The notes under the pieces: generated by a model | Databases searched by the model: none | The model's input: the letters and a program-made list of their open reading frames with translations, nothing else | Told to the model about the DNA's origin: nothing | Part shown: positions 54,064-63,562 of the stretch, piece after piece | Numbering within the stretch: position 1 is the stretch's first letter | How the letters are laid out: each line of letters begins with the position of its first letter | Source: Shewanella sediminis HAW-EB3 | GTDB taxonomy: Bacteria; Pseudomonadota; Gammaproteobacteria; Enterobacterales; Shewanellaceae | Length of the DNA stretch: 64,000 bases | NCBI RefSeq assembly: GCF_000018025.1 | Contig: NC_009831.1 | Span: 1,674,001-1,738,000 of the forward strand | Direction of reading: 5' to 3' | Program-made: the position numbers and the translations under genes

Positions 54064-55671
54064 TCACATACGGAATACACCAAACTTAGTCTCTTCAACA
54101 GGCGCATTCAGCGCCGCAGAGAGGGCTAAACCGACGACATCTCGGGTCTGCGCCGGGTCGATGATACCGTCATCCCAAAGGCGTGCACTGGCGTGATAAG
54201 GATGGCCCTCCTTGTCATATTGTTTGACGATTGGCTCGCGGAACTCTTGCTCCTCCTCGGCCGACCACTCCACCCCTTTGCGAGCTAAGCCATCTCTGCG
54301 AACGGTGGCTAGTACCCCGGCGGCTTGTTCGCCACCCATCACAGATATCCTGGCGTTGGGCCACATCCACATCATGGTGGGTTCGAATGCTCGTCCGCAC
54401 ATGCCATAGTTACCCGCACCATAACTGCCGCCTATGATGACGGTGAATTTGGGGACATTGGCGCAGGACACAGCGGTGACCATCTTGGCACCATGTTTAG
54501 CGATGCCCTCATGTTCATACTTCTTGCCCACCATGAAGCCGGTGATGTTTTGCAGGAAAAGCAGAGGGATCTTTCGCTGGCAGCACAACTCGATGAAGTG
54601 AGCACCTTTTTGAGCCGATTCGGAGAAGAGGATGCCATTGTTGGCGACGATGCCGACAGGGTATCCATGTATGCGGGCAAAGCCACAGACTAAGGTGTTG
54701 CCGTAGTTAGCCTTAAACTCATCGAAATCAGAATCATCGACGACACGCGCGATCACCTCTCTGACATCATAGGGTTTCTTCAGATCGGTACCGACAATGC
54801 CGTACAGCTCATTGATATCGAACTTCGGCGGTTTGACCGGGCTTAATTGTGCCAGGATCTCTTTTTGATGATTGAGCCTAGTCACGGCTTTGCGGGCAAG
54901 TTCGAGGGCATGCTCGTCACTGTGCGCCATATGATCGGCAACACCGGAAATTTTTGTGTGGACTTCGGCGCCGCCCAGCTCTTCGGCGGTGACCTCTTCG
55001 CCGGTTGCAGCCTTAACCAGTGGTGGACCGGCCAGGAAGATGGTCCCTTGCTCTTTAACGATTATTGACTCATCGGCCATGGCGGGAACATAGGCGCCAC
55101 CTGCGGTGCAAAGCCCCATGACGACGGCTATCTGCGGGATCCCTTTGGCTGACATCTGTGCCTGGTTGTAGAAGATGCGGCCGAAATGATCGCGGTCCGG
55201 AAATACCTCATCCTGGCGGGGCAGGTTAGCGCCGCCTGAGTCAACGAGGTAGATACAGGGGAGGTGACAACGACTCGCGATCTCTTGTGCTCGCAGGTGC
55301 TTCTTCACCGTAACAGGATAGTAAGTGCCCCCTTTGACTGTGGCATCGTTTGCGATGACCATGCACTCTACACCGCTCACGCGTCCGATACCGGCAATGA
55401 TACCTGCCGATGGCACCACATCTTCATAGAGCTCAAATGCAGCAAACTGTGACAGTTCAAGGAAGGGAGAGCCAGGATCTAACAGCTTTTCGACTCGCTG
55501 GCGAGGGAGAAGTTTACCCCGTGAGAGATGACGTTCGCGGGCAACGCTTCCGCCGCCCAGTTCAATCTCATTAATCTTTAATTTAAGATCTTGAACAAGG
55601 GCCGCCATATCTTCATGTTTGGCCTTAAATTCATCGCTACGGGAATTAATTCGACTGCTAAGTTGAGTCAC
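54064..55671 (-). CDS. liuB: Methylcrotonyl-CoA carboxylase beta subunit
   Basis: The 535-residue carboxyltransferase subunit has the crotonase-fold acyl-CoA carboxylase pattern [21 protein letters not shown] and [11 protein letters not shown]. It pairs with LiuD. The start is a GTG at 55671 with AAGGA upstream. Confidence 0.95.
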   Translation of the reverse strand: MTQLSSRINSRSDEFKAKHEDMAALVQDLKLKINEIELGGGSVARERHLSRGKLLPRQRVEKLLDPGSPFLELSQFAAFELYEDVVPSAGIIAGIGRVSGVECMVIANDATVKGGTYYPVTVKKHLRAQEIASRCHLPCIYLVDSGGANLPRQDEVFPDRDHFGRIFYNQAQMSAKGIPQIAVVMGLCTAGGAYVPAMADESIIVKEQGTIFLAGPPLVKAATGEEVTAEELGGAEVHTKISGVADHMAHSDEHALELARKAVTRLNHQKEILAQLSPVKPPKFDINELYGIVGTDLKKPYDVREVIARVVDDSDFDEFKANYGNTLVCGFARIHGYPVGIVANNGILFSESAQKGAHFIELCCQRKIPLLFLQNITGFMVGKKYEHEGIAKHGAKMVTAVSCANVPKFTVIIGGSYGAGNYGMCGRAFEPTMMWMWPNARISVMGGEQAAGVLATVRRDGLARKGVEWSAEEEQEFREPIVKQYDKEGHPYHASARLWDDGIIDPAQTRDVVGLALSAALNAPVEETKFGVFRM

Positions 55672-55739
55672 TGTTTCAATCCTTTTTAAGCTGAAATCTG
55701 GCGCCTAGGGCTGTTTAACAGCCCACAGGCGAGATAGTC

Positions 55740-56909
55740 CTATTTAGACTCGTTGAAGAGTTCACGGCCTATCAACATGCGACGAATTTCCGATGTGCCG
55801 GCACCAATCTCATAGAGTTTGGCGTCGCGCAGCAATCGGCCTGTCGCGTATTCGTTGACGTAACCGTTTCCGCCCAGAAGTTGAATGGCGTCGAGTGCCA
55901 TCTTAGTGGCGAGCTCGGCCGAATATAAAATAGCGCCGGCGGCGTCTTTACGTGTTGTCTCACCGCGATCGCAGGATTTTGCCACGTTGTAGATATAAGA
56001 TTTTGCGGCGTTCATGCCTGTGTACATATCGGCTAGCTTGCCCTGGACCAGTTGAAATTGACCAATGGACTTACCGAACTGCTCACGCTCGTGAATATAG
56101 GGAATAACGATATCCATACATGCGGTCATGATGCCTAATGGGCCGCCGGATAGCACTACGCGCTCGTAGTCCAGACCACTCATTAATACCTTAACGCCGT
56201 TGTTGAGTCCGCCAAGGATATTCTCTTCGGGGACCTCACAATCTTCGAAGACGAGTTCGCAGGTGTTAGAGCCGCGCATGCCAAGCTTGTCCAGCTTCTG
56301 TGCCGTGCTGAAGCCTTTGCTGTCCCGTTCGACGATAAAAGCGGTAATACCATGAGCGCCTTTATCGAGATCCGTTTTTGCGTAGATAACATAGGTATGA
56401 GCATCGGGGCCGTTAGTGATCCACATCTTGTTGCCATTAAGGATATAGCGATCACCCTCCTTGCGGGCGTGCAGCTTCATCGAAACCACATCTGAACCTG
56501 CATTGGGTTCGCTCATCGCCAGGGCGCCAATGTGCTCACCTGTTATTAACTTTGGCAGGTACTTGGCTTTCTGAGCCGCATTACCGTTGCGATTGATCTG
56601 GTTGACGCAAAGGTTAGAGTGGGCCCCATAACTCAAACCGATAGAGGCAGATGCTCGTGAGATCTCCTCCATGGCAACGACGTGGGCGAGGTAGCCCATA
56701 TCGGCACCACCATACTCCTCAGAAACGGTGACACCGAGTAGCCCCATATCACCCAGAACCGGCCAAAGCTCGTTAGGAAAGGCGTTATCGAGATCGGTCT
56801 TAGCGGCTAATGGTGCGATTTCATTGGCGGCAAACTGCTGTACTGCATCACGCAGCATATCGACGTCTTCGCCAAGGCCAAAATTGAGAGATGAGTAGAG
56901 TTGAGTCAT
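55740..56909 (-). CDS. liuA: Isovaleryl-CoA dehydrogenase
   Basis: LiuA oxidises isovaleryl-CoA to 3-methylcrotonyl-CoA and passes electrons to EtfBA. The 389-residue protein has [12 protein letters not shown], the catalytic-region [15 protein letters not shown] and the C-terminal L-I-G-R-E-L-F. It follows liuR by 60 bp. Confidence 0.95.
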   Translation of the reverse strand: MTQLYSSLNFGLGEDVDMLRDAVQQFAANEIAPLAAKTDLDNAFPNELWPVLGDMGLLGVTVSEEYGGADMGYLAHVVAMEEISRASASIGLSYGAHSNLCVNQINRNGNAAQKAKYLPKLITGEHIGALAMSEPNAGSDVVSMKLHARKEGDRYILNGNKMWITNGPDAHTYVIYAKTDLDKGAHGITAFIVERDSKGFSTAQKLDKLGMRGSNTCELVFEDCEVPEENILGGLNNGVKVLMSGLDYERVVLSGGPLGIMTACMDIVIPYIHEREQFGKSIGQFQLVQGKLADMYTGMNAAKSYIYNVAKSCDRGETTRKDAAGAILYSAELATKMALDAIQLLGGNGYVNEYATGRLLRDAKLYEIGAGTSEIRRMLIGRELFNESK

Positions 56910-56969
56910 TGCTTGTGTCCTATCAAGTTTTTAAGGTAATTACGTATTTATTATTTTTATCGTAATCAG

Positions 56970-57380
56970 TTAGCTTTGCTGTTTCTCTAACGCCGCACGA
57001 CACTGCTGTTCGGCGGAGTTAAGCTCCATCAATACCACCTTGATGTCATCCATCTGCTGTTGCAGCGAAGACTTCTTGTCTTCGACGAGATCTAACATGG
57101 TATGTAGCTGTGAACTGCTGTTCTTATCAGCATCGTAAAGTTCAAACAGACGACGGGTTTCGGCCAGTGAAAATCCCAGACGTTTGCCTCGCAGGATCAA
57201 TTTTAGGCGGACCCTGTCCTTTAAGCCGTAAATACGTGTTTGTCCGCGACGCTTAGGTTTTAGTAACCCCTGATCTTCATAGAAGCGAATACTACGAGTC
57301 GTAATATCAAACTCTTTAGAGAGGTCGCTAATGGAGTAAGTGGTTTGTGGACTTAGATTCTCGCTCATGAATAACACCAT
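56970..57380 (-). CDS. liuR: MerR-family regulator of branched-chain amino acid degradation
   Basis: The 136-residue protein has a MerR winged HTH (T-Y-S-I-S-D-L-S-K-E-F-D-I-T-T-R-S-I-R-F-Y-E, about 15-36) and a coiled coil (S-S-L-Q-Q-Q-M-D-D-I-K). It is the first gene of the liu operon it controls. A LiuR-like operator (57412-57427) lies just upstream, so autoregulation is likely. The start is M-V-L-F (57380) or M-S-E-N (57368). Confidence 0.93.
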   Translation of the reverse strand: MVLFMSENLSPQTTYSISDLSKEFDITTRSIRFYEDQGLLKPKRRGQTRIYGLKDRVRLKLILRGKRLGFSLAETRRLFELYDADKNSSSQLHTMLDLVEDKKSSLQQQMDDIKVVLMELNSAEQQCRAALEKQQS

Positions 57381-57411
57381 AAAATTTAGCTTTCTTGAAC
57401 GATATATGAAG

Positions 57412-57427
57412 TTTACGTAAAGGTAAA
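57412..57427. promoter_or_regulatory. Candidate LiuR operator upstream of liuR
   Basis: TTTACGTAAAGGTAAA, imperfect palindrome, 31-46 bp upstream of the liuR start. It is the reference copy in this window for the related sites before aceB and etfB. The rest of the 526-bp divergent region 57381-57906 has no other strong motif. Confidence 0.65.
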
Positions 57428-57906
57428 GCTAGGGACGGTGGTTTCTGAGTCTATAAGTGTCATCTGTTCTGAACATAACAAGGACGCAGCCCTTTGTTGT
57501 TTGGTGGTTAGCTGTTAATTTTTAACTGTTTTTCGTTGGCTTGGTTATTCGTTTCAACAGTCCGGTTAGACTTTGGTTTAGGTGCCCTCCCTCCTAGGTC
57601 TGTGACGCACGCGACTCACCTATTCTTAAGGTTAATGAGATTGAGCGCTTAGTGTATCTCCGATATCTATTAATAAGTTTGTAGGGTTAAGTTTTTGTTT
57701 TAATTCAATGGGGAGAGCTACCCCTTATCCCAAGGTCTAATGGGAATGGCTGGTGGGGTTTGCATAATGGAATGATCAACCTCTATTAGTATCGACTCAT
57801 AGAGGAAGTATCGAAGGAAGGGAAAGCTGACAGTGGAACGCCTTTAGGGAAGGTTATTAGCTTGGCCTTTAGCCAGCCGGCATCACTGTTATTGTGGGAG
57901 AGCAAA

Positions 57907-59823
57907 ATGAAGACACTGAATTGCGAGTTACACCATCAGATACATAGCGAGTCATTGACAGAGCCTGACAGATTTTGGGCCAATGCGGCACAAGAGTTAG
58001 ACTGGGACCGGAACTGGGACAAGGTGCTGGATGACAGTAAGGCCCCTATCTATTCATGGTTTGCGGGAGCAGAGCTTAATACTTGTTACAACGCTGTCGA
58101 CAGGCACGTGGAAAATGGCCGGGGAGAGCAAGTTGCCATTCAATATGTCAGTCCGGTGACAGAGTCTGAATACGGTATTACCTATAATGAACTGCTGGCT
58201 CAGGTTAGCAGACTGGCCGGATATATGGACTCGGTCGGCGTGAAGAAAGGCGACCGCGTTATCATCTATATGCCCATGGTCCCTGAAACGGCCTATGCCA
58301 TGTTAGCCTGCGCTCGTATTGGTGCGATTCACTCAGTGGTTTTTGGCGGCTTTGCAGCCAGTGAGCTGGCGACCAGAATCGATGACGCTAAGCCCAAATT
58401 GATCCTGTCTGCCTCGTGTGGCATCGAGCCTTCCGGCGTCGTGCCTTATAAGCCTCTTCTAGATGATGCGATAGGGCAATCTAAGCATCAGGTGGATACC
58501 TGTATCATCTTAAACCGTAGTCAATACACGGCAGATCTGGTAACGGGGCGCGATGTGGACTGGCAAAGCGCGGTTGCAAGTGCACCAAATATTGCCTGCC
58601 AAACCGTTGCTGCAACCGATCCTCTCTATGTGTTGTATACCTCAGGTACGACAGGTCAACCTAAAGGCGTTGTGCGTGACAATGGTGGCCACGCCGTTGC
58701 ACTTTCATGGTCAATGAAGCATATCTACGATATCGCTGCCGGTGATGTTTTTTGGGCGGCGTCCGATGTTGGCTGGGTGGTGGGTCATTCCTATATTGTC
58801 TATGGTCCGCTTCTGGTCGGCGCCACAACCGTCCTGTTTGAGGGCAAACCGATCGGAACACCGGATCCCGGCATTTTCTGGCGGATAATAGAGAAGTATC
58901 AGGTTAAGAGTTTCTTCACCGCACCAACCGCGATACGCGCCATTAAGCGAGACGACCCTGATGGAGATTTTCTTAAGGATGTCGATCTCAGCTGTCTCAA
59001 AACACTTTTCCTGGCGGGAGAGCGCTGCGATCCCGATACCCTTCATTGGTCTGAGGAGAGACTCAATAAGCCGGTGATCGATCACTGGTGGCAGACCGAA
59101 ACCGGCTGGCCGGTTGCGGCTAACTTGATGGGGACGGCACCCGTTGAGGTTAAGGCGGGATCGCCGGCCTTGCCCGTGCCGGGTTATCAGGTTGAGGTGG
59201 TAGACGAGATGGGGGACGTTGTCGAGCCGGGCGCTTCGGGGAATGTGGTGATTAAATTACCTCTACCGCCGGGGACGTTAACTACGCTATGGAATAATGA
59301 GCAGCGTTATCTGGACAGTTATCTCTCTATGTATCCAGGTTACTACCTGACCGGGGATGCCGGTTACATGGATGAGGATGGTTACCTGTATATCATGAGT
59401 CGTATCGATGACATCATCAATGTCGCCGGTCATCGTCTCTCTACCGGGCGATTCGAAGAGGTGCTCTGCCAACATGAGGCCGTGGCCGAAGTGGCGGTGA
59501 TTGGCGTCGACGACAAACTCAAGGGGCAACTGCCTTTGGGCTTGGTTGTTCTCAAGAAAGGGGTGACCTTGTCCGATGAGGAGTTATATCGCGAGCTGAT
59601 CGCTCTGGTTCGGGAACATATAGGCCCTGTCGCATCATTTCGTCTGGTCAGTGCGGTTCAGAAATTGCCAAAGACCCGCTCCGGCAAGATTTTACGGGGA
59701 ACGATGAGAAAGATAGCCGATAATCAGGAGTATAAGATGCCGGCAACCATAGAAGATCCGCAAACCTTAGAGTTGGTGCGCAATGCACTCACGCGTATGG
59801 GTTATGCGGACGCCCATGTGTAG
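57907..59823 (+). CDS. prpE: Acetyl/propionyl-CoA synthetase-like acyl-CoA ligase (PrpE-type)
   Basis: The 638-residue protein is an adenylate-forming ligase with the AMP-binding motif Y-T-S-G-T-T-G-Q-P-K-G-V-V-R, W-W-Q-T-E-T-G-W-P and the C-terminal lysine P-K-T-R-S-G-K-I. Closest types are PrpE/ACSS3-like propionyl-CoA synthetases. The ATG at 57907 is preferred over the TTG at 57862, with GGGAG 5-8 nt upstream. It is divergent from liuR and may activate short-chain acids (propionate, or isovalerate for the liu pathway). Substrate not resolved by sequence. Confidence 0.9.
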   Translation: MKTLNCELHHQIHSESLTEPDRFWANAAQELDWDRNWDKVLDDSKAPIYSWFAGAELNTCYNAVDRHVENGRGEQVAIQYVSPVTESEYGITYNELLAQVSRLAGYMDSVGVKKGDRVIIYMPMVPETAYAMLACARIGAIHSVVFGGFAASELATRIDDAKPKLILSASCGIEPSGVVPYKPLLDDAIGQSKHQVDTCIILNRSQYTADLVTGRDVDWQSAVASAPNIACQTVAATDPLYVLYTSGTTGQPKGVVRDNGGHAVALSWSMKHIYDIAAGDVFWAASDVGWVVGHSYIVYGPLLVGATTVLFEGKPIGTPDPGIFWRIIEKYQVKSFFTAPTAIRAIKRDDPDGDFLKDVDLSCLKTLFLAGERCDPDTLHWSEERLNKPVIDHWWQTETGWPVAANLMGTAPVEVKAGSPALPVPGYQVEVVDEMGDVVEPGASGNVVIKLPLPPGTLTTLWNNEQRYLDSYLSMYPGYYLTGDAGYMDEDGYLYIMSRIDDIINVAGHRLSTGRFEEVLCQHEAVAEVAVIGVDDKLKGQLPLGLVVLKKGVTLSDEELYRELIALVREHIGPVASFRLVSAVQKLPKTRSGKILRGTMRKIADNQEYKMPATIEDPQTLELVRNALTRMGYADAHV

Positions 59824-59894
59824 CCGTTAGTCAGGGCAAACTATGACCTTTGTTCTGACGAATGACGACCATTAAGTATCAACTTCACCTCATA

Positions 59895-59924
59895 ACGTAT
59901 GCAGGATCTTAATCCTGCATACGT
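59895..59924. terminator. Perfect 13-bp hairpin after the acyl-CoA ligase gene
   Basis: ACGTATGCAGGAT pairs exactly with ATCCTGCATACGT around CTTA. There is no clear T-tract, so it is a weak terminator or a processing element. Confidence 0.65.
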
Positions 59925-60041
59925 AATCATTAAACCAACACCGCCTTTCTATTGTTAAATTTTGGTAACTCACTTACCAAAGTCTGTATAATCCCGGCCA
60001 AAATAACACCTATCATCTCTGCTCCTATGATGAGCGCTCTG

Positions 60042-60057
60042 TTATACCGATTGGTAT
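60042..60057. repeat. Solitary right-end terminal repeat of the MITE
   Basis: TTATACCGATTGGTAT followed by TAG differs by one base from the right end of the MITE at 60333-60348 (TTATACTGATTGGTAT followed by TAG). No matching left half is visible to its left, so it is a lone or decayed end. Confidence 0.6.
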
Positions 60058-60138
60058 TAGAGATGGCTGGTATCGCGTGACACATTTTGATTGAGCCGAT
60101 TACGGCCAAATCCAATGTACTGTTCGATATCCTTGGTT

Positions 60139-60348
60139 ATACCAATCAGTATAAGAAAGAGATCTACTCAGCGTGTTTTAGCGCATCCGATGCTGTGTTA
60201 ACGAGCTTGAACGTAGAACAACTATGTTCTTCACTCGTTGCGAACAACATGGATGTTGTGAATGCCCTTTATGCAGGAGCAATAAAGGGCCTTGCCTCTG
60301 AAGCGCTAAATTCTCGCTGAGCGATCACATCTTTATACTGATTGGTAT
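60139..60348. mobile_element. 210-bp MITE with long imperfect terminal inverted repeats
   Basis: The outer 16 bp ATACCAATCAGTATAA (60139-60154) and its reverse complement (60333-60348) match exactly. Inside, both arms continue with the same pattern (CTCAGCG..., TTTAGCGC...) for about 50 bp. It encodes no transposase, only an incidental open frame. It lies between the acyl-CoA ligase gene and gnd; a full transposase would be needed in trans to move it. Confidence 0.8.
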
Positions 60349-60399
60349 TAGTGATAGATAGGAATAAAATAATCTCTGTTACCTACGGAATATAACTTA

Positions 60400-61953
60400 A
60401 TGCAAAACCACTCCAAACTATACGATGTTGGCGTTATCGGGCTGGGCGTAATGGGCAAAAATCTTTCCTTGAATATCGCCGATAACCGCTATCGTGTCGC
60501 TGCTTTCGATCTCGATACCGATAAGATTGAAGGGCTTGTTCAGCAAGAGAGGACTGAACGAGATCGTAGCCAGCAAATTGATTTTGAGCTAAGAGTAAAC
60601 GGCTGTAGTAATCTTTCTGAAATGTTATCTATTCTCGAAAAACCCCGTGTTTTGATACTCTCTGTGCCTGCCGGGAGCCCTGTCGATGGGGTATGTAATG
60701 CGCTTATAGAGGCTGGTATCGACCATGATGATATCGTCATCGATACCGGTAATAGCCTATGGACGGATACGGTAGAGCGTGAGGCTCGTTATGCCAGCCA
60801 GTTCACCTTTTTCAGCTGTGCAGTCTCAGGCGGAGAGATGGGAGCTCGTTTCGGTCCCTCCTTGATGCCGAGTGGCGATATCAAGGCCTGGGGCAGAATA
60901 AAACCTATCTGGGAGGCTATTGCGGCTAAAGTCGACCCTGAAACGGGTTTACCCATTGAGCGCCAAGAGCCCGGTAACCCTGTGACAGAGGGAGAGCCGT
61001 GCACGACCTATATTGGTCCGGTTGGCTCGGGCCATTATGTCAAGATGGTACATAACGGCATCGAATATGCGGACATGCAACTCATCTGCGAGGCTTATCA
61101 ACTACTCAGTGATGGTTTTGGTATGTCGGCCAGCGAGGTTGGCTCTCTGTTTGAGCGCTGGAGTCAGGGGAGTCTGAATAGCTACCTGATGGAGATCAGC
61201 GCCGAAGTGTTAAAGCAAGCCGATCCTATCTCAGGTAAACCACTGGTTGAGATGATTCTGGACAGAGCGGGTCAGAAGGGGACTGGCCTTTGGACGGCGG
61301 TGAGCAGTTTACAGATAGGCTGTCCGGCGCCAACGATTGCCGAGGCGGTTTATGCCCGCGCCGTGAGTACTCAAAAAGAGCAAAGACAGATACTGAGTCA
61401 GTTACTTAGTGGGCCGGATGCAAATAAGCCAACAGATGAAGAGCGTGAGGCCTTTATCGCTCAGCTTGAGAATGCCCTCTACTGCGCCAAGATAGCCTGC
61501 TATGCTCAAGGCTTTCAGTTAATGGCGATGACGGCTAAAGAGAGGCGTTGGGATTTAGATTTCGCCGAAATTGCAAAAATTTGGCGTGCCGGATGTATTA
61601 TTCGCGCCACCTTCCTGCAGTCCATTACCCTGGCATATCAAACGGCGGCATCGAACGGAACAGAGCTTGAGAACCTACTGATGGCCGAGAGCTTCAGCCG
61701 TGCCTTATCATCGAAGCAGCTAGATTGGCGCAAGACGGTTTCAACCTCCGTACTCAGAGGGATTCCAGTACCTTGTATAAGCTCTGCCCTGGCATATTAC
61801 GACAGTTATCGGTGTGACATTTTGCCCGCAAATCTGCTTCAGGGACAAAGGGATTACTTCGGCGCGCACACCTTTGAGCGAACCGATGCACCTGCTGGTG
61901 AAAAGTACCACCTTAACTGGAGTGATACAGCAAGAGAGATAAACAGGGTTTAA
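60400..61953 (+). CDS. gnd: 6-phosphogluconate dehydrogenase
   Basis: Gnd decarboxylates 6-phosphogluconate to ribulose 5-phosphate with reduction of NADP. The 517-residue protein has the nucleotide motif G-L-G-V-M-G-K-N-L, the family block H-N-G-I-E-Y-A-D-M-Q and the signature L-D-R-A-G-Q-K-G-T-G-L-W. Length is slightly above the E. coli enzyme (468). The upstream MITE ends only 51 bp before the start and could carry or disturb its promoter. Confidence 0.96.
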   Translation: MQNHSKLYDVGVIGLGVMGKNLSLNIADNRYRVAAFDLDTDKIEGLVQQERTERDRSQQIDFELRVNGCSNLSEMLSILEKPRVLILSVPAGSPVDGVCNALIEAGIDHDDIVIDTGNSLWTDTVEREARYASQFTFFSCAVSGGEMGARFGPSLMPSGDIKAWGRIKPIWEAIAAKVDPETGLPIERQEPGNPVTEGEPCTTYIGPVGSGHYVKMVHNGIEYADMQLICEAYQLLSDGFGMSASEVGSLFERWSQGSLNSYLMEISAEVLKQADPISGKPLVEMILDRAGQKGTGLWTAVSSLQIGCPAPTIAEAVYARAVSTQKEQRQILSQLLSGPDANKPTDEEREAFIAQLENALYCAKIACYAQGFQLMAMTAKERRWDLDFAEIAKIWRAGCIIRATFLQSITLAYQTAASNGTELENLLMAESFSRALSSKQLDWRKTVSTSVLRGIPVPCISSALAYYDSYRCDILPANLLQGQRDYFGAHTFERTDAPAGEKYHLNWSDTAREINRV

Positions 61954-61987
61954 TAGAGCGTGACTGTTTATCTGTTTTGAAATATTG

Positions 61988-62013
61988 ACGGCTTCCTGAC
62001 AGGAAGCCGTTTA
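61988..62013. terminator. Bidirectional terminator between gnd and the HD-GYP gene
   Basis: The stem ACGGCTTCCT / AGGAAGCCGT with a 3-nt loop, followed by TTAATTTT, serves the two convergent genes. Confidence 0.8.
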
Positions 62014-62016
62014 ATT

Positions 62017-63429
62017 TTATTCATAGTTTTCCCAGGCATCGATCAGATCTTGTTGGAGCTGCTCAACCATCTTTGTTATCTGGCTACTATCCTGTTCCGG
62101 TGAAGTTATCTCATCTGAAACTAATCCCGGTAAAAGCCTGCTTGCCCTTTTTATCATCCATAATAGCTCATACTGCATTGCATCAATCTCCTGAAGCTCG
62201 AGGTGTGCACCTTCGAAGTCCTCCTCGGTGAGTCTTTGTAGCCATTGTATTATCTCCGGACTACTCAATCCGGAACGATTAAATGTTCTAAAGATATGAT
62301 TGCTGGAGTTAATAAATGACCTGCAGTGTTTACCATGGGCACTGGAGCTCAGCTTCTCATTGAACAGGATTAAACCCTGATATAACTTATTGAGCTTTAT
62401 TCTCTGCTCAATGAGTCGTTTCGGAAGGATAGGGAAGTCTTCTCTGTTAATCAGGTCGGTTACACCCAGATCTGAGCGATAGATGATATTGTGTATCGCC
62501 TGATAAGATTCAAACATGAATGTATTTGAATTTATCTGCAGGTAGGGCACTATGTCGGCCATATTTCTACCCAGGCGGGAGAACTGACGTGTGCGGATAT
62601 GGAAAAGAATGTCCGCTAAGCCGATAATCTGACCACAGTATGATAGCTTGTTCTTGAGTAACTCGTTAGGGTAACCCGTTCCATCACAACGTTCATGATG
62701 TTCCATTATTCCTCTGAACACCTCTTCATCACACGCATTGACCTCTCCGACAATCGCTTTACTGATAATCATGTGGCGTTCTACAGCGTGCCATTCATCA
62801 TCACTATAGCTACCCTCCTTATTCACTATTTCAGGGTCTATGTGCAGCAGACCAAGATCATGAAACAGACCGGTATTGAAGACATTTTGTACCTGATTAG
62901 GAGATAGCTCCATTTCGATTGCGATCATGCTACCGAGCCAGCTACTGAATAAGGTTTGTTCAAAAACATTCGGGAGCTGTTCTCTTAAGATGGTGAGCTT
63001 CTGGAGTAATATTCTCGGAACTTGTTGGACGGTACACAGGTGCTTGAGGGTTACGTCAAAATTATTGGTTGTATGTATCTGTGTCAGATCCGGATATTTC
63101 GATAGAAACTCATCGAATTGGCTTAACAATGATTCGTTGGTCAGACAACCTTTAATGCCTATCGAGCTGTCCAGGTTTTTTTGCATCTTGTGGCCGATGA
63201 GGAAATCTAACACTCTTCGCTCTATATTGGCATTTTTCGGAACGAGCAACACGCCAAACTCGTTGTATATGCCTTCGACAGCGACAACGGGCATTTTTTT
63301 ATTAACTGCGGCAAGATGCTCCATGTAACAGTCGGGTTTACATGGATCATAGCTATTGTCTGAATGCGGCATGTTTATCAAGGTGGCTAACCCGTCAGCT
63401 GGTTCATTATTATTTAATAAATAAAGCAT
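62017..63429 (-). CDS. HD-GYP domain phosphodiesterase
   Basis: The 470-residue protein has an N-terminal region of unknown type (about 1-150), then an HD-GYP domain with the metal pair F-H-D-L-G-L-L-H and the signature H-H-E-R-C-D-G-T-G-Y-P. HD-GYP enzymes degrade c-di-GMP. A C-terminal tail (about 370-470) has no recognised domain. It stands opposite gnd and is separate from the GGDEF genes. Confidence 0.9.
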   Translation of the reverse strand: MLYLLNNNEPADGLATLINMPHSDNSYDPCKPDCYMEHLAAVNKKMPVVAVEGIYNEFGVLLVPKNANIERRVLDFLIGHKMQKNLDSSIGIKGCLTNESLLSQFDEFLSKYPDLTQIHTTNNFDVTLKHLCTVQQVPRILLQKLTILREQLPNVFEQTLFSSWLGSMIAIEMELSPNQVQNVFNTGLFHDLGLLHIDPEIVNKEGSYSDDEWHAVERHMIISKAIVGEVNACDEEVFRGIMEHHERCDGTGYPNELLKNKLSYCGQIIGLADILFHIRTRQFSRLGRNMADIVPYLQINSNTFMFESYQAIHNIIYRSDLGVTDLINREDFPILPKRLIEQRIKLNKLYQGLILFNEKLSSSAHGKHCRSFINSSNHIFRTFNRSGLSSPEIIQWLQRLTEEDFEGAHLELQEIDAMQYELLWMIKRASRLLPGLVSDEITSPEQDSSQITKMVEQLQQDLIDAWENYE

Positions 63430-63562
63430 AGTCCAATTTTTAAGCCGTGTTGTGGTTGTTAAGTATTGAGGTAATTGTTTGGGCTAAAGTGTGTTTTTTG
63501 ATACGGTTCAAGGCGATAGGTGTTAGTATCTATCCGGTCTGTATTTAACAAATGGAATTCAG

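Noticed and set aside
60087..60320. 77-codon open frame at the MITE
   Set aside because: It starts outside the left tip and runs through the repeat arms, so it is a frame of the mobile element rather than a gene.
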